Source: Candidatus Solirubrobacter pratensis (GTDB taxonomy: Bacteria > Actinomycetota > Thermoleophilia > Solirubrobacterales > Solirubrobacteraceae). From it: a stretch of DNA of 64,000 bases. Positions 16,965 through 25,510 of the stretch are shown here, piece by piece. Under the pieces are notes generated by a model. It saw only the letters and a program-made list of their open reading frames with translations, was not told where the DNA came from and did no database searches. The DNA lies in NCBI RefSeq assembly GCF_000425945.1, contig NZ_AUEK01000008.1, forward strand, positions 186,001-250,000, read 5' to 3'. The number at the start of each line of letters is the position of its first letter. Positions within the stretch are counted from its first letter, which is position 1. Made by a program: the position numbers and the translations under genes.

Positions 16965-17566
16965 GTGGTGCCTGAACCGTTGCGGGCTCTCGCGAACGCG
17001 CGCAGCGCGTCGCGTCCGCCGCTTGCCAGCGGTGCGCCGTGGGCCATCAGCAGCACGTCGAAGTCGACCTCGTCGGCGAGCGCGCGGAACCGAGCGCGCA
17101 GGCCGTCGCGGATCGCCTGCGGATCGTCGCCCAGCAGACCGTCGGGCACGAACGCGAGCTGCCCGCCGCGCCCGCGGACGATCGAGTCGGCGAACAGCAG
17201 CGCGTCGCCGATCTCCAGCGCGGTCTCCTCCGGGCACAGGACGCCGACCTCGTGCGCGGTCACGCCGGGCGCAAGCTCGTCGCCCCAGGCGTAGCCCTCG
17301 ACGCCCTCCGGCAGGTCGTCCAGGCCCGCCTCGTGGCAGAGGACGGGGATCCCGAACTCGTCGCGGAAGCGCGGGATGTGGCGCCAGTGGTGGCGGTTGG
17401 ACATCACGATCCGCTCGGGGTCGCGCGGCAGGCCGTGAAGCCCCTCGGGGGGCTCGAGCGGGTCGAACAGCGTGGCCGACGGCACATGGAAGTGCGAATG
17501 CACGTCCGTGCCGATGCCCTCGTGGAAGGCGGTCCAGTGGAGCAGTCCGGGCGCGATCTCGTCCAT
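16961..17566 (-). CDS. Metallo-beta-lactamase-fold-like protein
   Basis: This 201-residue protein looks like a shortened or degenerate MBL-fold hydrolase. The strand-helix layout IVMSNRHHWRH stands where THxHxDH is expected, VLCPEETALEIGDALLFADSIV matches the usual 'D.L..GD.v' segment, and LLMAHGAP matches the late 'HG.P' motif. The zinc-binding set is incomplete (no HxHxD), so catalysis is doubtful. It heads a five-gene minus-strand operon (17566 to 13381). TACGGA lies six bases before its ATG, pointing to leaderless translation. Confidence 0.65.
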   Translation of the reverse strand: MDEIAPGLLHWTAFHEGIGTDVHSHFHVPSATLFDPLEPPEGLHGLPRDPERIVMSNRHHWRHIPRFRDEFGIPVLCHEAGLDDLPEGVEGYAWGDELAPGVTAHEVGVLCPEETALEIGDALLFADSIVRGRGGQLAFVPDGLLGDDPQAIRDGLRARFRALADEVDFDVLLMAHGAPLASGGRDALRAFARARNGSGTT

Positions 17567-17572
17567 GACGTC

Positions 17573-17582
17573 TCCGTACCCT
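17573..17582. promoter_or_regulatory. Overlapping divergent -10 elements
   Basis: Only 24 bases separate two divergent start codons. TACCCT on the plus strand (17577-17582) ends eight bases before the GNAT ATG. TACGGA on the minus strand (17578-17573) ends six bases before the MBL-fold ATG. The hexamers share the TA pair at 17577-17578, so the two promoters should compete. Confidence 0.45.
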
Positions 17583-17590
17583 CACAGACG

Positions 17591-18229
17591 ATGCAGGTCT
17601 ACGTCGAACCGAGCCCCGCCGGCGGCTATTTCGTGCGCCTGCGCGGCGAGGGCGCGCCGTTGTCGCACCACGACACCGAGGAGGAGGCGGAGGCCGCCGC
17701 GGCGGCGTATCACCGCGGGCTCGCGCACGTCGAGCGGGCGACGGAGCTCGTCGTGCTGCGCGACGGCTCCGAGGTGCTGGTGCGCCAGGCGCGCGCCGAC
17801 GACAAGCCCTTGTTCGTAGCGGGCTGGAGCGGGCTGTTCGCCGAGATCGACCACGTCGACCACGAGGCGATCGGGGCGCTCGCGGACCGCGCCGGCGTCG
17901 GCGTCGCCCGCTACGTGCGCGACACCGACCGGCCGCACATGGCCGAGGCGGCCGTGGTCGTGATCGACGCGTGGCAGGGCCGCGGTCTCGGCGCAAAGCT
18001 GCTGCGCCGCCTGTGCGCGCGGGCCACGGAGAACGGCATCCGCGTCTTCACCGCGACGCTGCTCGCCTCCAGCGACGCGATGCTCGCGCTGCTGAGCCGG
18101 CTGGGCGCGGTCGAGGTGCGGCGGCGCGAGGGACCCGCCATCGAGGTCGACGTGGAGCTTCCGGTCGAGCTCGGAACGCTCGAGCACGTCCTGCGCGAGG
18201 CGGCTGAGCGGCACGTGAAGCAGCGCTAA
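17591..18229 (+). CDS. GNAT N-acetyltransferase with N-terminal DUF2188-like segment
   Basis: This is a 212-residue protein. Residues 1-60 (MQVYVEPSPAGGYFVRLRGEG, then a run of Glu/Ala) resemble the small domain that reads 'query plus whole-row' in DUF2188-like proteins. Residues 65-200 form a GNAT fold with the acetyl-CoA loop VVIDAWQGRGLGAKLLRRL, matching R/Q-x-x-G-x-G/A. The substrate is not predictable. The start has no Shine-Dalgarno and fits the leaderless pattern (TACCCT upstream). Confidence 0.8.
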   Translation: MQVYVEPSPAGGYFVRLRGEGAPLSHHDTEEEAEAAAAAYHRGLAHVERATELVVLRDGSEVLVRQARADDKPLFVAGWSGLFAEIDHVDHEAIGALADRAGVGVARYVRDTDRPHMAEAAVVVIDAWQGRGLGAKLLRRLCARATENGIRVFTATLLASSDAMLALLSRLGAVEVRRREGPAIEVDVELPVELGTLEHVLREAAERHVKQR

Positions 18230-18242
18230 AGGCGCGCTCGCC

Positions 18243-18293
18243 GTGTGCGCGCGGTCACACTGCGAATCGCGAACTACCCGTTCGGGTTACATG
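18243..18293 (+). promoter_or_regulatory. CRP-like palindrome and candidate -10 upstream of polysaccharide operon
   Basis: GTGTGCGCGCGGTCACAC (18243-18260) matches the CRP consensus TGTGA-N6-TCACA in nine of ten positions. A candidate -10, TACATG, starts at 18288, 36.5 bases from the palindrome centre. The first glycosyltransferase gene begins at 18408, leaving a leader of about 100 bases. The same geometry recurs at 45301-45350. Confidence 0.45.
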
Positions 18294-18407
18294 GTCTGAG
18301 GTCGCGCTCGCGTCGACCGGCGTGTGTCCGCGCCGGCCCACTGCAGAGCGCCCGGGGCGCAGGACGCGCCCGCCGGCCAGTCTTCGAACCCCTCCAGGGA
18401 GGTCTCT

Positions 18408-19118
18408 TTGCGCCTGGATATCGTCATGCCCGCACACAACGAGGAGCAGCGAATCGACCGCACGCTTCACGCGTACCGGGCAGCACTGCCGAGAGCCGGC
18501 GTGCGCTTCTTGATGGCGCTCGACTCGTGCTCGGACGCGACGCCGGAGATCGTCGGGCGCCACGCCCGCGAGGACAGGCGGGTGCACGTCTTCGAGTATC
18601 CGAAGCTCGGCAAGGGCGGCGTGATCACGGAGACCTTCAGACGCTCGGACGCCGAGCTGGTCGGGTTCGTCGACGCCGACTGCGCGACGCCGCCGCGCGA
18701 GCTGCTTCGGCTCGCATCCGCGACCGCCCGCGTCGACGGCGCGATCGGCTCGCGACGCCACCCCGCCGCGCTGCTGCCCGCGCGGCGGCCGTTCGCCCGG
18801 CTGCTGACCTCGGCGGGCTTCGCGAACGTCGTCCGACTGCTGATGCGGCTTCCGTACCGCGACACGCAGTGCGGCGCCAAGGTGCTGCGGCGCGAGGTCG
18901 TGGACGACGTGCTCCCGCACCTGGCGGCGCGCGACCTGCTGTTCGACGTCGACCTGCTCGCCGCCGCGCGCGAGCGCGGCTGGCGCGTCGTCGAGGTCCC
19001 GACCGTCTGGATCGACCAGGAGGGCTCGCGCGTGAGCGCGATGAGCGACTCGCGGCGGATGGGAGCCTCGCTGATGCGGCTGTGGCTGCGGCGGCGGCTG
19101 AAGGCGGTGACCGCGTGA
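18408..19118 (+). CDS. Family 2 glycosyltransferase
   Basis: This 236-residue GT-A protein opens with LDIVMPAHNEEQRI and has FVDADC at 88-92 (DxD, metal and nucleotide-sugar binding). A later FDVDLLAAARERGWRVVEVP segment is typical of dolichol-phosphate/UDP-sugar type transferases. It has no membrane helices. The TTG start at 18408 is preferred over upstream codons because GGGAGG lies about six bases before it. Its stop overlaps the GTG of the next gene. It is the first gene of a six-gene polysaccharide operon. Confidence 0.88.
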   Translation: MRLDIVMPAHNEEQRIDRTLHAYRAALPRAGVRFLMALDSCSDATPEIVGRHAREDRRVHVFEYPKLGKGGVITETFRRSDAELVGFVDADCATPPRELLRLASATARVDGAIGSRRHPAALLPARRPFARLLTSAGFANVVRLLMRLPYRDTQCGAKVLRREVVDDVLPHLAARDLLFDVDLLAAARERGWRVVEVPTVWIDQEGSRVSAMSDSRRMGASLMRLWLRRRLKAVTA

Positions 19119-20245
19119 CGGCGCCGGATGTCGCCCTCATCTCCCCCTTTCCGCCTTCCGGCTGGACCGGCGTCGCCTCCTACTCCTCCCGGCTCGCCGC
19201 CGCGCTGCGCCGCGCCGGAGCGCGCGTCACGGTGCTCGCGGACGTGCTCGACGGCGCGCCGCCGGTCGCCCGCTCGGGCGGGCTGGAGGTCCGGCGCGTG
19301 TGGCGCCGCGGTCCCGGCGCGCTGCCGCGGGCGGCGGCCGGAGCGGTGCGCACCGGCGCGCCGGCGGTCCATATGCAGCACGAGCTGATGCTCTACGGCG
19401 GAGCGGCCGCGGCGCCGGGCGTGCTCCCGGCGCTGGCCGCGCTGCGCGCCGCACGGCGCCGCACGGTCGTGACGATGCACCACGTCCTCGACGCGGGCGC
19501 GATCGACGCCGAGTTCACGGCGACGCACCGCGTCCACGCGCCGGTGCCGGTCGCGCGCGCCGGCGTGGCGGGGCTCCAGCGCGGCATCCGCGCGCTCGCG
19601 GACGCGGTCGTGGTGCATGAGCCGGAGCTCGCCTCGCTGCTGCCGGGCGCGGAGGTCATCCCGCACGGGATCGACGCTCCGGCGGATCCTTCGCGCGCCG
19701 CCGCGCGCGCGGCCCTCGGCCTCCGCGACGACCGGCTCGTGGCGCTCTGCTTCGGGTTCCTCGCTCCCTACAAGGGGCTGGAGGTCGCGCTCGAGGGCGT
19801 GAGCAAGGCCGGGGACGACGTGCAGCTCGTGCTCGCCGGCGGCGACCATCCTCGCGTCGGCGGCGAGTACGCCGCGCGGCTGCGTGACGCCGCGCCACCC
19901 GGCACCCGCTTCACCGGCTTCGTGCCGGACGAGGACGTCGCGCGCTGGTTCAAGGCCGCCGACGTCCTGCTCGCGCTCTATCCGCGCCCGTTCGCCACCA
20001 GCGGTCCGCTCGCGCTCGCGCTCGCGCACGGGACGCCCGTCCTGCTCTCGCCGCGGCTCGCCGCCGTGACCGGCGCGCCGGCCGAGCTGTCGGTCGAGCT
20101 CGAGCCGCTCGCCGTCGCGCGCCGGCTGCGGACGCTCGCCGAGCGTCCGGAGGAGCGCGCGCGCCTGCGCGAGCGCGTGGCCGCGCTGGCCGCGGGCCGG
20201 TCGTGGCCCGAGGTCGCGCGCCGGCATCTGGAGGTGTACGCGTGA
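19115..20245 (+). CDS. Glycosyltransferase (GT4-like, GT-B fold)
   Basis: This is a 376-residue GT-B glycosyltransferase. The N-terminus is ALISPFPPSGWTGVASYSSRLAAALRRAG; the C-terminal donor site includes CFGFLAPYKGLEVALEG and FATSGPLALALAHGTPVLLS, with the acidic residues typical of GT4 in a modified form. It starts at a GTG overlapping the preceding stop (GTGA) and ends overlapping the next start. It probably adds a sugar during assembly of the repeat unit. Confidence 0.87.
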   Translation: MTAPDVALISPFPPSGWTGVASYSSRLAAALRRAGARVTVLADVLDGAPPVARSGGLEVRRVWRRGPGALPRAAAGAVRTGAPAVHMQHELMLYGGAAAAPGVLPALAALRAARRRTVVTMHHVLDAGAIDAEFTATHRVHAPVPVARAGVAGLQRGIRALADAVVVHEPELASLLPGAEVIPHGIDAPADPSRAAARAALGLRDDRLVALCFGFLAPYKGLEVALEGVSKAGDDVQLVLAGGDHPRVGGEYAARLRDAAPPGTRFTGFVPDEDVARWFKAADVLLALYPRPFATSGPLALALAHGTPVLLSPRLAAVTGAPAELSVELEPLAVARRLRTLAERPEERARLRERVAALAAGRSWPEVARRHLEVYA

Positions 20246-21345
20246 GCCGGCGCGTCGTCCTTGCGGGCGCGTTCGGGCAGGGCAATCCGGGCGACGAGGC
20301 GCTGCTGCGCGCGTTCGCGGCCGCGCTGCCGGATCACGTGCCGGTCGCCGCCTCCAGCGCGCCGGCGGCCACCGCCGCCGAGCACGCGATCCCGGCGGTC
20401 GATCGCGACGACCCGCCGGCGGTGCTGCGCGCGGTCCGGCATGCGGACGCGGTCGTGGTCGCCGGCGGGACGGTCTTCAAGACGCTGCATCCCTCGTGCG
20501 CCCGCCGGCCGGGCGCGCTGCTGCGGCGGCTGACCGTGCTGGCGGTCGCCGCGAAGGCGATGCGCAAGCCGCTCGCGCTCGTCGGCGTGGGCGCGGGGGC
20601 GCTCGAGAGCGCGTCCGCCCGCCGCCACTCACGCGCGATCGTGCAGGCATGCGACCTGCTGATCCTGCGCGACGAGGAGTCCGCGTCCAGGCTCGCCGCG
20701 GCGGGAGCGACCGCCCCGTTCCGCGTCGGCGCCGACGCCGCCTGGACCGTGCTCGACGACGCGCCGCAGGCGGCCGCGTCCAACGGCGCCGCGCCGGTCG
20801 TCGTGGTGCTCAGCCACCTCGCCGGCGGGCCGGAGCTTCCCGCCGCGCTTGCGGCCGGCCTCGCGCCGCTCGTCTCGGCCGGCGCGCCAGTGCTGCTGCA
20901 ACCGTGGCAGCCGGACGACGTCGAGCTCGGACGCGCCGTCGCGGCGCTGGTCGACGGCGCTCGGCTCGTCGCCGCGCCGGCCGGGCTCGACGCCGCCCGC
21001 GACGCGTTCGCCGGAGCGCGCCTGGTGATCGGGCTGCGCTTCCACTCGCTCGTCGCGGCCGCCGCCGCGGGCGTCCCCTTCGTGGCGTACGCGCACGAGC
21101 CCAAGCTCGCCGGGCTCGCGCGCCGCCTCGGCCAGCCGGCCGTCCCCCCCGGCGGTCCGCTGGCCGGCACCGCGCTGGCCGCACTCGCCGAGAGCGCCCC
21201 GCCCTCGCGCGCCGCCGTCGCCCGCGAGCGCGAGCTGGCCCTCGCGGGCTTCCGGCTGCTGCGCGTGCTCGTCGCCGGCGGGCGCACCGAGGAGGCCGTC
21301 GCCGTCGACGGCCTCGCCCTGCGACCCGAGGAGTGGCTTGCATGA
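20242..21345 (+). CDS. Polysaccharide pyruvyl transferase family protein
   Basis: This 367-residue protein shows the CsaB-like layout: LAGAFGQGNPGDEALLRAF at the N-terminus, ADAVVVAGGTVFK, then LLILRDEESASRL, and finally ARLVIGLRFHSLVAAAAAGVPFVAYAHEPK. Family members transfer pyruvate from PEP to a sugar of a polymer, making it acidic. It sits inside the polysaccharide operon with 4-base overlaps at both ends (GTGA and ATGA). Confidence 0.87.
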   Translation: MSRRVVLAGAFGQGNPGDEALLRAFAAALPDHVPVAASSAPAATAAEHAIPAVDRDDPPAVLRAVRHADAVVVAGGTVFKTLHPSCARRPGALLRRLTVLAVAAKAMRKPLALVGVGAGALESASARRHSRAIVQACDLLILRDEESASRLAAAGATAPFRVGADAAWTVLDDAPQAAASNGAAPVVVVLSHLAGGPELPAALAAGLAPLVSAGAPVLLQPWQPDDVELGRAVAALVDGARLVAAPAGLDAARDAFAGARLVIGLRFHSLVAAAAAGVPFVAYAHEPKLAGLARRLGQPAVPPGGPLAGTALAALAESAPPSRAAVARERELALAGFRLLRVLVAGGRTEEAVAVDGLALRPEEWLA

Positions 21346-23987
21346 GCGCCGTCCATCCCATCGCCCGCGCCCCCGCGCGCCCGGCCCGGCTCGTGGCCGA
21401 GCAGGCCGTCGTGGCCGGCGGCCAGCTCGCCGCCGGCGTCGGCAACCTCGTCTTCTCGCTGGTCGCCGCGCGGGTGCTCGCGCCCGGCGCGTTCGCCCAG
21501 CTCGCCGCCTTCCTGGGGCTCTACCTCGTGATCCACGTGCCGGCCGCCAGCCTCAGCGCCGGCTCGGCGCTCGACCCGCGCGTCGCGGCCGCCACCCGGC
21601 GCCGCGTGTTCAGGCTCGGCTGCACGGCCGGACTCGTGCTGGCCGCCGCCGCGCTGCCGCTCGCGCGCCTGCTGGACGTGCCGGTCACGCTGCTGCTCGC
21701 GGCCGCCGCGAGCGCGCCCACCGCGGGCCTGATCGCGCTCGACCGCGGACGGCTGTACGGCCTCGGCCGTCATTCGCGCGCGGTGGGGAGCCTGCTGGCC
21801 GAGCCCGCCGTGCGGCTCGGGCTCGGCGTCGCGCTCGCCGCCGTCGCGGGGCCCGCCGGCGCCGCGCTCGGCGTCGTCGCAGCCGGCTGGGCGGCGCTCG
21901 CCGTCGCGCACCTGCCCGGGACGCGGCCGCGCCGCGCCGCGCCGCCGCGCGCGGGCGGCGCGACCGTCGCCGCGTTCCTGCTGCTCGCCGTGATCCAGAA
22001 CCAGGACGTCCTCGCCGCCAACGCGCTGCTCGGCGGCGGCGAGGCGGGGCGCTTCGCCGTGCTCTCGACGCTCGGCGGCGTCGCCGCGTTCGCGACGACG
22101 ACGGTGCCGCTGCTGCTGCTCGGCCGCCGCGGCGGCCGCGGAGCGCTGCCGGCCGCGCTCGCCGTCGCGGCGGCGCTCGGGCTGGGCGCGGTCGCCTTCA
22201 TCGCCGTCTCGCCCGAGGCGCTCGTGCGCGCGGTCTTCGGCGACCGCTATGCCGGCGTCGCGCGGCTCGCCGTCCCGTACGTCCTGGCAATGGCGCTGCT
22301 CGGCGTCGCCCGCGTGCTCGTCGCGCATGCCGTGACGACGCGCCCGCCGCGCACGATCGTCAGCGTGCTGGGCGCGGCCACCGTGCTGCACCTCGTCCTG
22401 ATCGTCGCGCTCGGCCACGACGCCGCGGGCGTGGCGACCGCCACGCTCATCGCGACGACCGCGCTCGCGGCGGGCGCCGCCGCCGCCGCGCTCCCGCACG
22501 TAGGCGCGCCGCGAGACGCGGCGAACCCGCGGGTCGCGGCGCTGCGCGAGCGCGTCGCCGCAGCGGCTCGCACCCGCGAGCTGTGGCTCGTCGCCGGCCT
22601 CACGCTCGCCGGCCTCGTCCTGCGGCTGATCGTCACGCGCGGCATCTGGCTCGACGAGGCGACCTCGGTGTGGCAGGCGGAGCTGCCGCTCGGGCGCATG
22701 CTCCACACACTCGAGACGACCGACGTCCACCCGCCGCTGCACGACCTCGTGCTGTGGGTGACGATCCGCGTCCTCGGGACCGGCGAGCAGGCGGTCCGGC
22801 TGCCCTCGCTGCTCGCGGCGACCGCGATGGTGCCGCTGATCTACGCCGCCGCGCGCGACATCTACGACCGCCGCGCCGGACTCGCCGCGGGCGCGTTCAC
22901 CGTCGTCGCGCCGTTCGCGGTCTGGTACGCGCAGGAGGCGCGGATGTACGCGTTCTTCATGCTCTTCGCGCTGCTCGCCGCGTGGCTGCAGGTGCGCATC
23001 CTCAGAGGTGACGACGGCACGCGGGCCAAGCTGGCGTACACCGCGGCCGCCGCGGCGCTGATCTACACGCAGTACTTCGGCATCTTCCTCGTCGGGGTCC
23101 AGCTCATCGCGTTCCTGGCCGTCAAGAAGCGCGCGTGGCTGCCGTACGCCGCGCTGCTCGCGCTCGCGATCGCGCCGGCGCTGATCTTCGGCGAGCACCA
23201 GTTCGCCGCCAACGAGGCGGCGGGCAAGGGCTTCGAGCAGGTGCCCTCGCAGACGGGCGGCGCCGTCTCGGCGGCGGGCGATAAGCCGGGCGCGTACGCC
23301 GCGCTGACCAACGCCGTCTGGGCCGTCCTCGGCTACCACTCCGACGCGACGATGGAGCGGCTCGCGGCGCTGTGGCCGCTGCTGATGCTGCTCACGCTTG
23401 CGCTGCTCGGCCGCGGCCGCAGCCGCGCGACGGCGCTGATCGCGGCGTCCGCTGCGTTGCCCGCGGCGGCGCTGTTCGCGCTCGGCCAGCTGAAGCCGTT
23501 CGTGTTCGAGGTGCGCTACTTCATCGGCGCCGTCCCGCTCGTGCTGATCCTGCTCGGGCGCGCGGCGACGAGCTGGAGCCCGCGGCGCTCGACCCGCGCA
23601 CTCGCCGTCGGCGTCACGCTCGCGGTGCTCGGCGCGGGCGTGGTCGACCAGCAGTTCAACGGCAGCAACCCGCGCGTGTACGACTTCCGCGGCTCGCTGC
23701 AGGCCATCAAGGCGGACGCCCGCCCCGGCGACACGCTGCTCTACTCGCCGCAGTACCTCAACCACGTCGTCGGCTACTACGGCGCCGGCATCCGGTCGCG
23801 CCCGCTGACCGGCGACCTGCCGCACCTGCGCCGCGGCCGGCACCTCTATCTCCTGGGCAGCTTCCTCGACAAGCCCGCGTACCGAGACGCGACCGCGAAG
23901 GCCGTGAAGCGGCTCAAGCGCCGCTACCGGCTCGTGAGCACGAGCAGGCGCCCGCAGATCCGGATCTGGGAGTTCACGACGCGATGA
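21342..23987 (+). CDS. Fusion of a Wzx/MATE-like flippase and a GT-C (PMT/ArnT-like) glycosyltransferase
   Basis: This is an 881-residue membrane protein of two parts. Residues 1-400 contain about twelve helices with an oligosaccharide-flippase layout (start VVAGGQLAAGVGNLVFSLVAARVLAPGAFAQLAAF). From about residue 425, a GT-C glycosyltransferase begins: RGIWLDEATSVWQAE supplies the acidic DE catalytic motif, HPPLHDL follows, and WYAQEARMYAF is typical of PMT-like enzymes. A C-terminal soluble tail (QFNGSNPRVYDFRGSLQAI onward) may bind the polymer. The fusion couples lipid-linked sugar flipping with extracytoplasmic transfer. The reading frame is unbroken across the junction, so the fusion is not a frameshift artefact. 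Confidence 0.82.
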   Translation: MSAVHPIARAPARPARLVAEQAVVAGGQLAAGVGNLVFSLVAARVLAPGAFAQLAAFLGLYLVIHVPAASLSAGSALDPRVAAATRRRVFRLGCTAGLVLAAAALPLARLLDVPVTLLLAAAASAPTAGLIALDRGRLYGLGRHSRAVGSLLAEPAVRLGLGVALAAVAGPAGAALGVVAAGWAALAVAHLPGTRPRRAAPPRAGGATVAAFLLLAVIQNQDVLAANALLGGGEAGRFAVLSTLGGVAAFATTTVPLLLLGRRGGRGALPAALAVAAALGLGAVAFIAVSPEALVRAVFGDRYAGVARLAVPYVLAMALLGVARVLVAHAVTTRPPRTIVSVLGAATVLHLVLIVALGHDAAGVATATLIATTALAAGAAAAALPHVGAPRDAANPRVAALRERVAAAARTRELWLVAGLTLAGLVLRLIVTRGIWLDEATSVWQAELPLGRMLHTLETTDVHPPLHDLVLWVTIRVLGTGEQAVRLPSLLAATAMVPLIYAAARDIYDRRAGLAAGAFTVVAPFAVWYAQEARMYAFFMLFALLAAWLQVRILRGDDGTRAKLAYTAAAAALIYTQYFGIFLVGVQLIAFLAVKKRAWLPYAALLALAIAPALIFGEHQFAANEAAGKGFEQVPSQTGGAVSAAGDKPGAYAALTNAVWAVLGYHSDATMERLAALWPLLMLLTLALLGRGRSRATALIAASAALPAAALFALGQLKPFVFEVRYFIGAVPLVLILLGRAATSWSPRRSTRALAVGVTLAVLGAGVVDQQFNGSNPRVYDFRGSLQAIKADARPGDTLLYSPQYLNHVVGYYGAGIRSRPLTGDLPHLRRGRHLYLLGSFLDKPAYRDATAKAVKRLKRRYRLVSTSRRPQIRIWEFTTR

Positions 23988-25510
23988 CCCGAGACACCCG
24001 CCTGCGACGCGCGACCTGGACGGCGGCGGGACCCGACCCCCGCCGCCGGATCGCGATCCGCCTGCTGCTGTGCGCGATCGTCCCGCTCGCGCTGATCTAC
24101 TTCACCTGGCTCCTGCGGCCCGGCCGGGTCGGCGAGCCCGTCATGTACGTGCTGCTGGTCGCCGCCGAGGTCTTCAACCTCGTCCAGGCCGCCGGCTTCT
24201 GGTGGACGTGCTCGCGCGGCAGCAGCGCGGCGCCCGCCCCGCCGCTCGCTCCGGATACGCGCGTCGACGTGCTGATCCCGGTCTACGACGAGCCGGCCGA
24301 CGTCGTCGAGCCCACCGTCGAGGCCGCGAGCCGGCTGACGGGCGCCCGCGCCCGCGTGCACCTGCTCGACGACGGCGGGAGCGACGAGATGCGCGCGCTC
24401 GCCGCCCGCCACGGCGCGGACTACATCCGCCGCGAGGACGGCGCCGGCGCGAAGGCCGGCAACATCAACCACGCGCTCGCGCACACGGACGCGCCGTACG
24501 TCGCCGTGCTCGACTGCGACCACGTCCCGCTGCCCCACTTCCTCGAGGCGATGCTCGGCCACTTCGCCGACGAGCGCGTCGCGTTCGTGCAGGCGCCGCA
24601 GTACTACGCCAACAACGAGCACGGCGACGTCGCGTCGGCCGCGTGGGGCCAGCAGGCGCTGTTCTTCGGCGCGATCGCACGTGGCAAGGACGGCCACGAG
24701 GCGATGTTCTGCTGCGGCACCAACGTCGTCTTCCGGCGCGCGGCGCTCGAGTCCGCCGGCGGCTTCCCGACGCGCTCGCTGACCGAGGACTTCGACCTCT
24801 CAATCCGGCTGCACGAGCGCGGCTGGAGCTCGCGCTACGTCGCCGAGGTGCTCGCCCACGGGCTTGGGCCCGAGGACATGGCGGGCTACGTGAGCCAGCA
24901 ACAGCGCTGGGCGCGCGGCTGCGTGGGCGCGCTCGGCACGGTGCTGCGCGCGCGACTGCCGTGGCGGATCAAGCTCCAGTACCTGTTGTCGGCCTCGTAC
25001 TTCCTCAGCGGCTGGACGGTGCTCGTCTACATGACGTTCCCGGTCGTCCGGATCCTCACCGGCGCGCAGCCGCTGGCGGCGACCACGGCCGACCAGTTCC
25101 TCGTGCACTTCGCGCCCTACTTCGGGCTCGCGCTGCTCGCGGTCACCTCGGTCGGCGGCGGCGCGTACACGTTCCGCTCGTTCGCGCTGCAGACGGCGAG
25201 CTTCTGGATCCACATCCAGGCGACGGTGCGGGCCCTGCGGCGCCGGCGCGGGCGCTTCGTCGTGACGCCGAAGCAGGGCGCGCTCGAGCGCCAGCCGCGG
25301 GCCGTCGCGCCGGCGCTGGCCGCGCTCGCCGTGCTCGCCGGCGCGGCGGTCTACGGGCTCGCGCGCGGGAACGATCCGGCGACGCTCAACAACGTGGCGT
25401 TCGCGGCGCTGCACGTGTGCGTGCTCGCCTGCGGCGTCGCACCCGCGCTACGGGCGGGCGCCGTCTCGCGCGAGCGCGCGGAGGCGAAGCGGGAGCCGGT
25501 GCCTGCGTGA
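23984..25510 (+). CDS. Cellulose-synthase-like processive glycosyltransferase (BcsA-like)
   Basis: This is a 508-residue GT2 membrane synthase. Two N-terminal helices precede the catalytic domain with D130 in LLDDGGSDE, the DCD motif at 177-179, TEDFD at 267-271 and the product-site motif QQQRW at 305-309, the D, DxD, TED, QxxRW set of processive synthases. Several helices follow. No PilZ c-di-GMP domain is seen, unlike many BcsA proteins. It lies in the polysaccharide operon next to a GH8 enzyme but without a BcsB, so the product may be cellulose or another beta-glucan. Confidence 0.9.
   Translation: MTRDTRLRRATWTAAGPDPRRRIAIRLLLCAIVPLALIYFTWLLRPGRVGEPVMYVLLVAAEVFNLVQAAGFWWTCSRGSSAAPAPPLAPDTRVDVLIPVYDEPADVVEPTVEAASRLTGARARVHLLDDGGSDEMRALAARHGADYIRREDGAGAKAGNINHALAHTDAPYVAVLDCDHVPLPHFLEAMLGHFADERVAFVQAPQYYANNEHGDVASAAWGQQALFFGAIARGKDGHEAMFCCGTNVVFRRAALESAGGFPTRSLTEDFDLSIRLHERGWSSRYVAEVLAHGLGPEDMAGYVSQQQRWARGCVGALGTVLRARLPWRIKLQYLLSASYFLSGWTVLVYMTFPVVRILTGAQPLAATTADQFLVHFAPYFGLALLAVTSVGGGAYTFRSFALQTASFWIHIQATVRALRRRRGRFVVTPKQGALERQPRAVAPALAALAVLAGAAVYGLARGNDPATLNNVAFAALHVCVLACGVAPALRAGAVSRERAEAKREPVPA

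Noticed and set aside
16964-16969. TTGACA as a -35 box upstream of the secreted-protein gene.
   Set aside because: No acceptable -10 lies at the right distance, and the gene appears to be translated by TTGA coupling within an operon.
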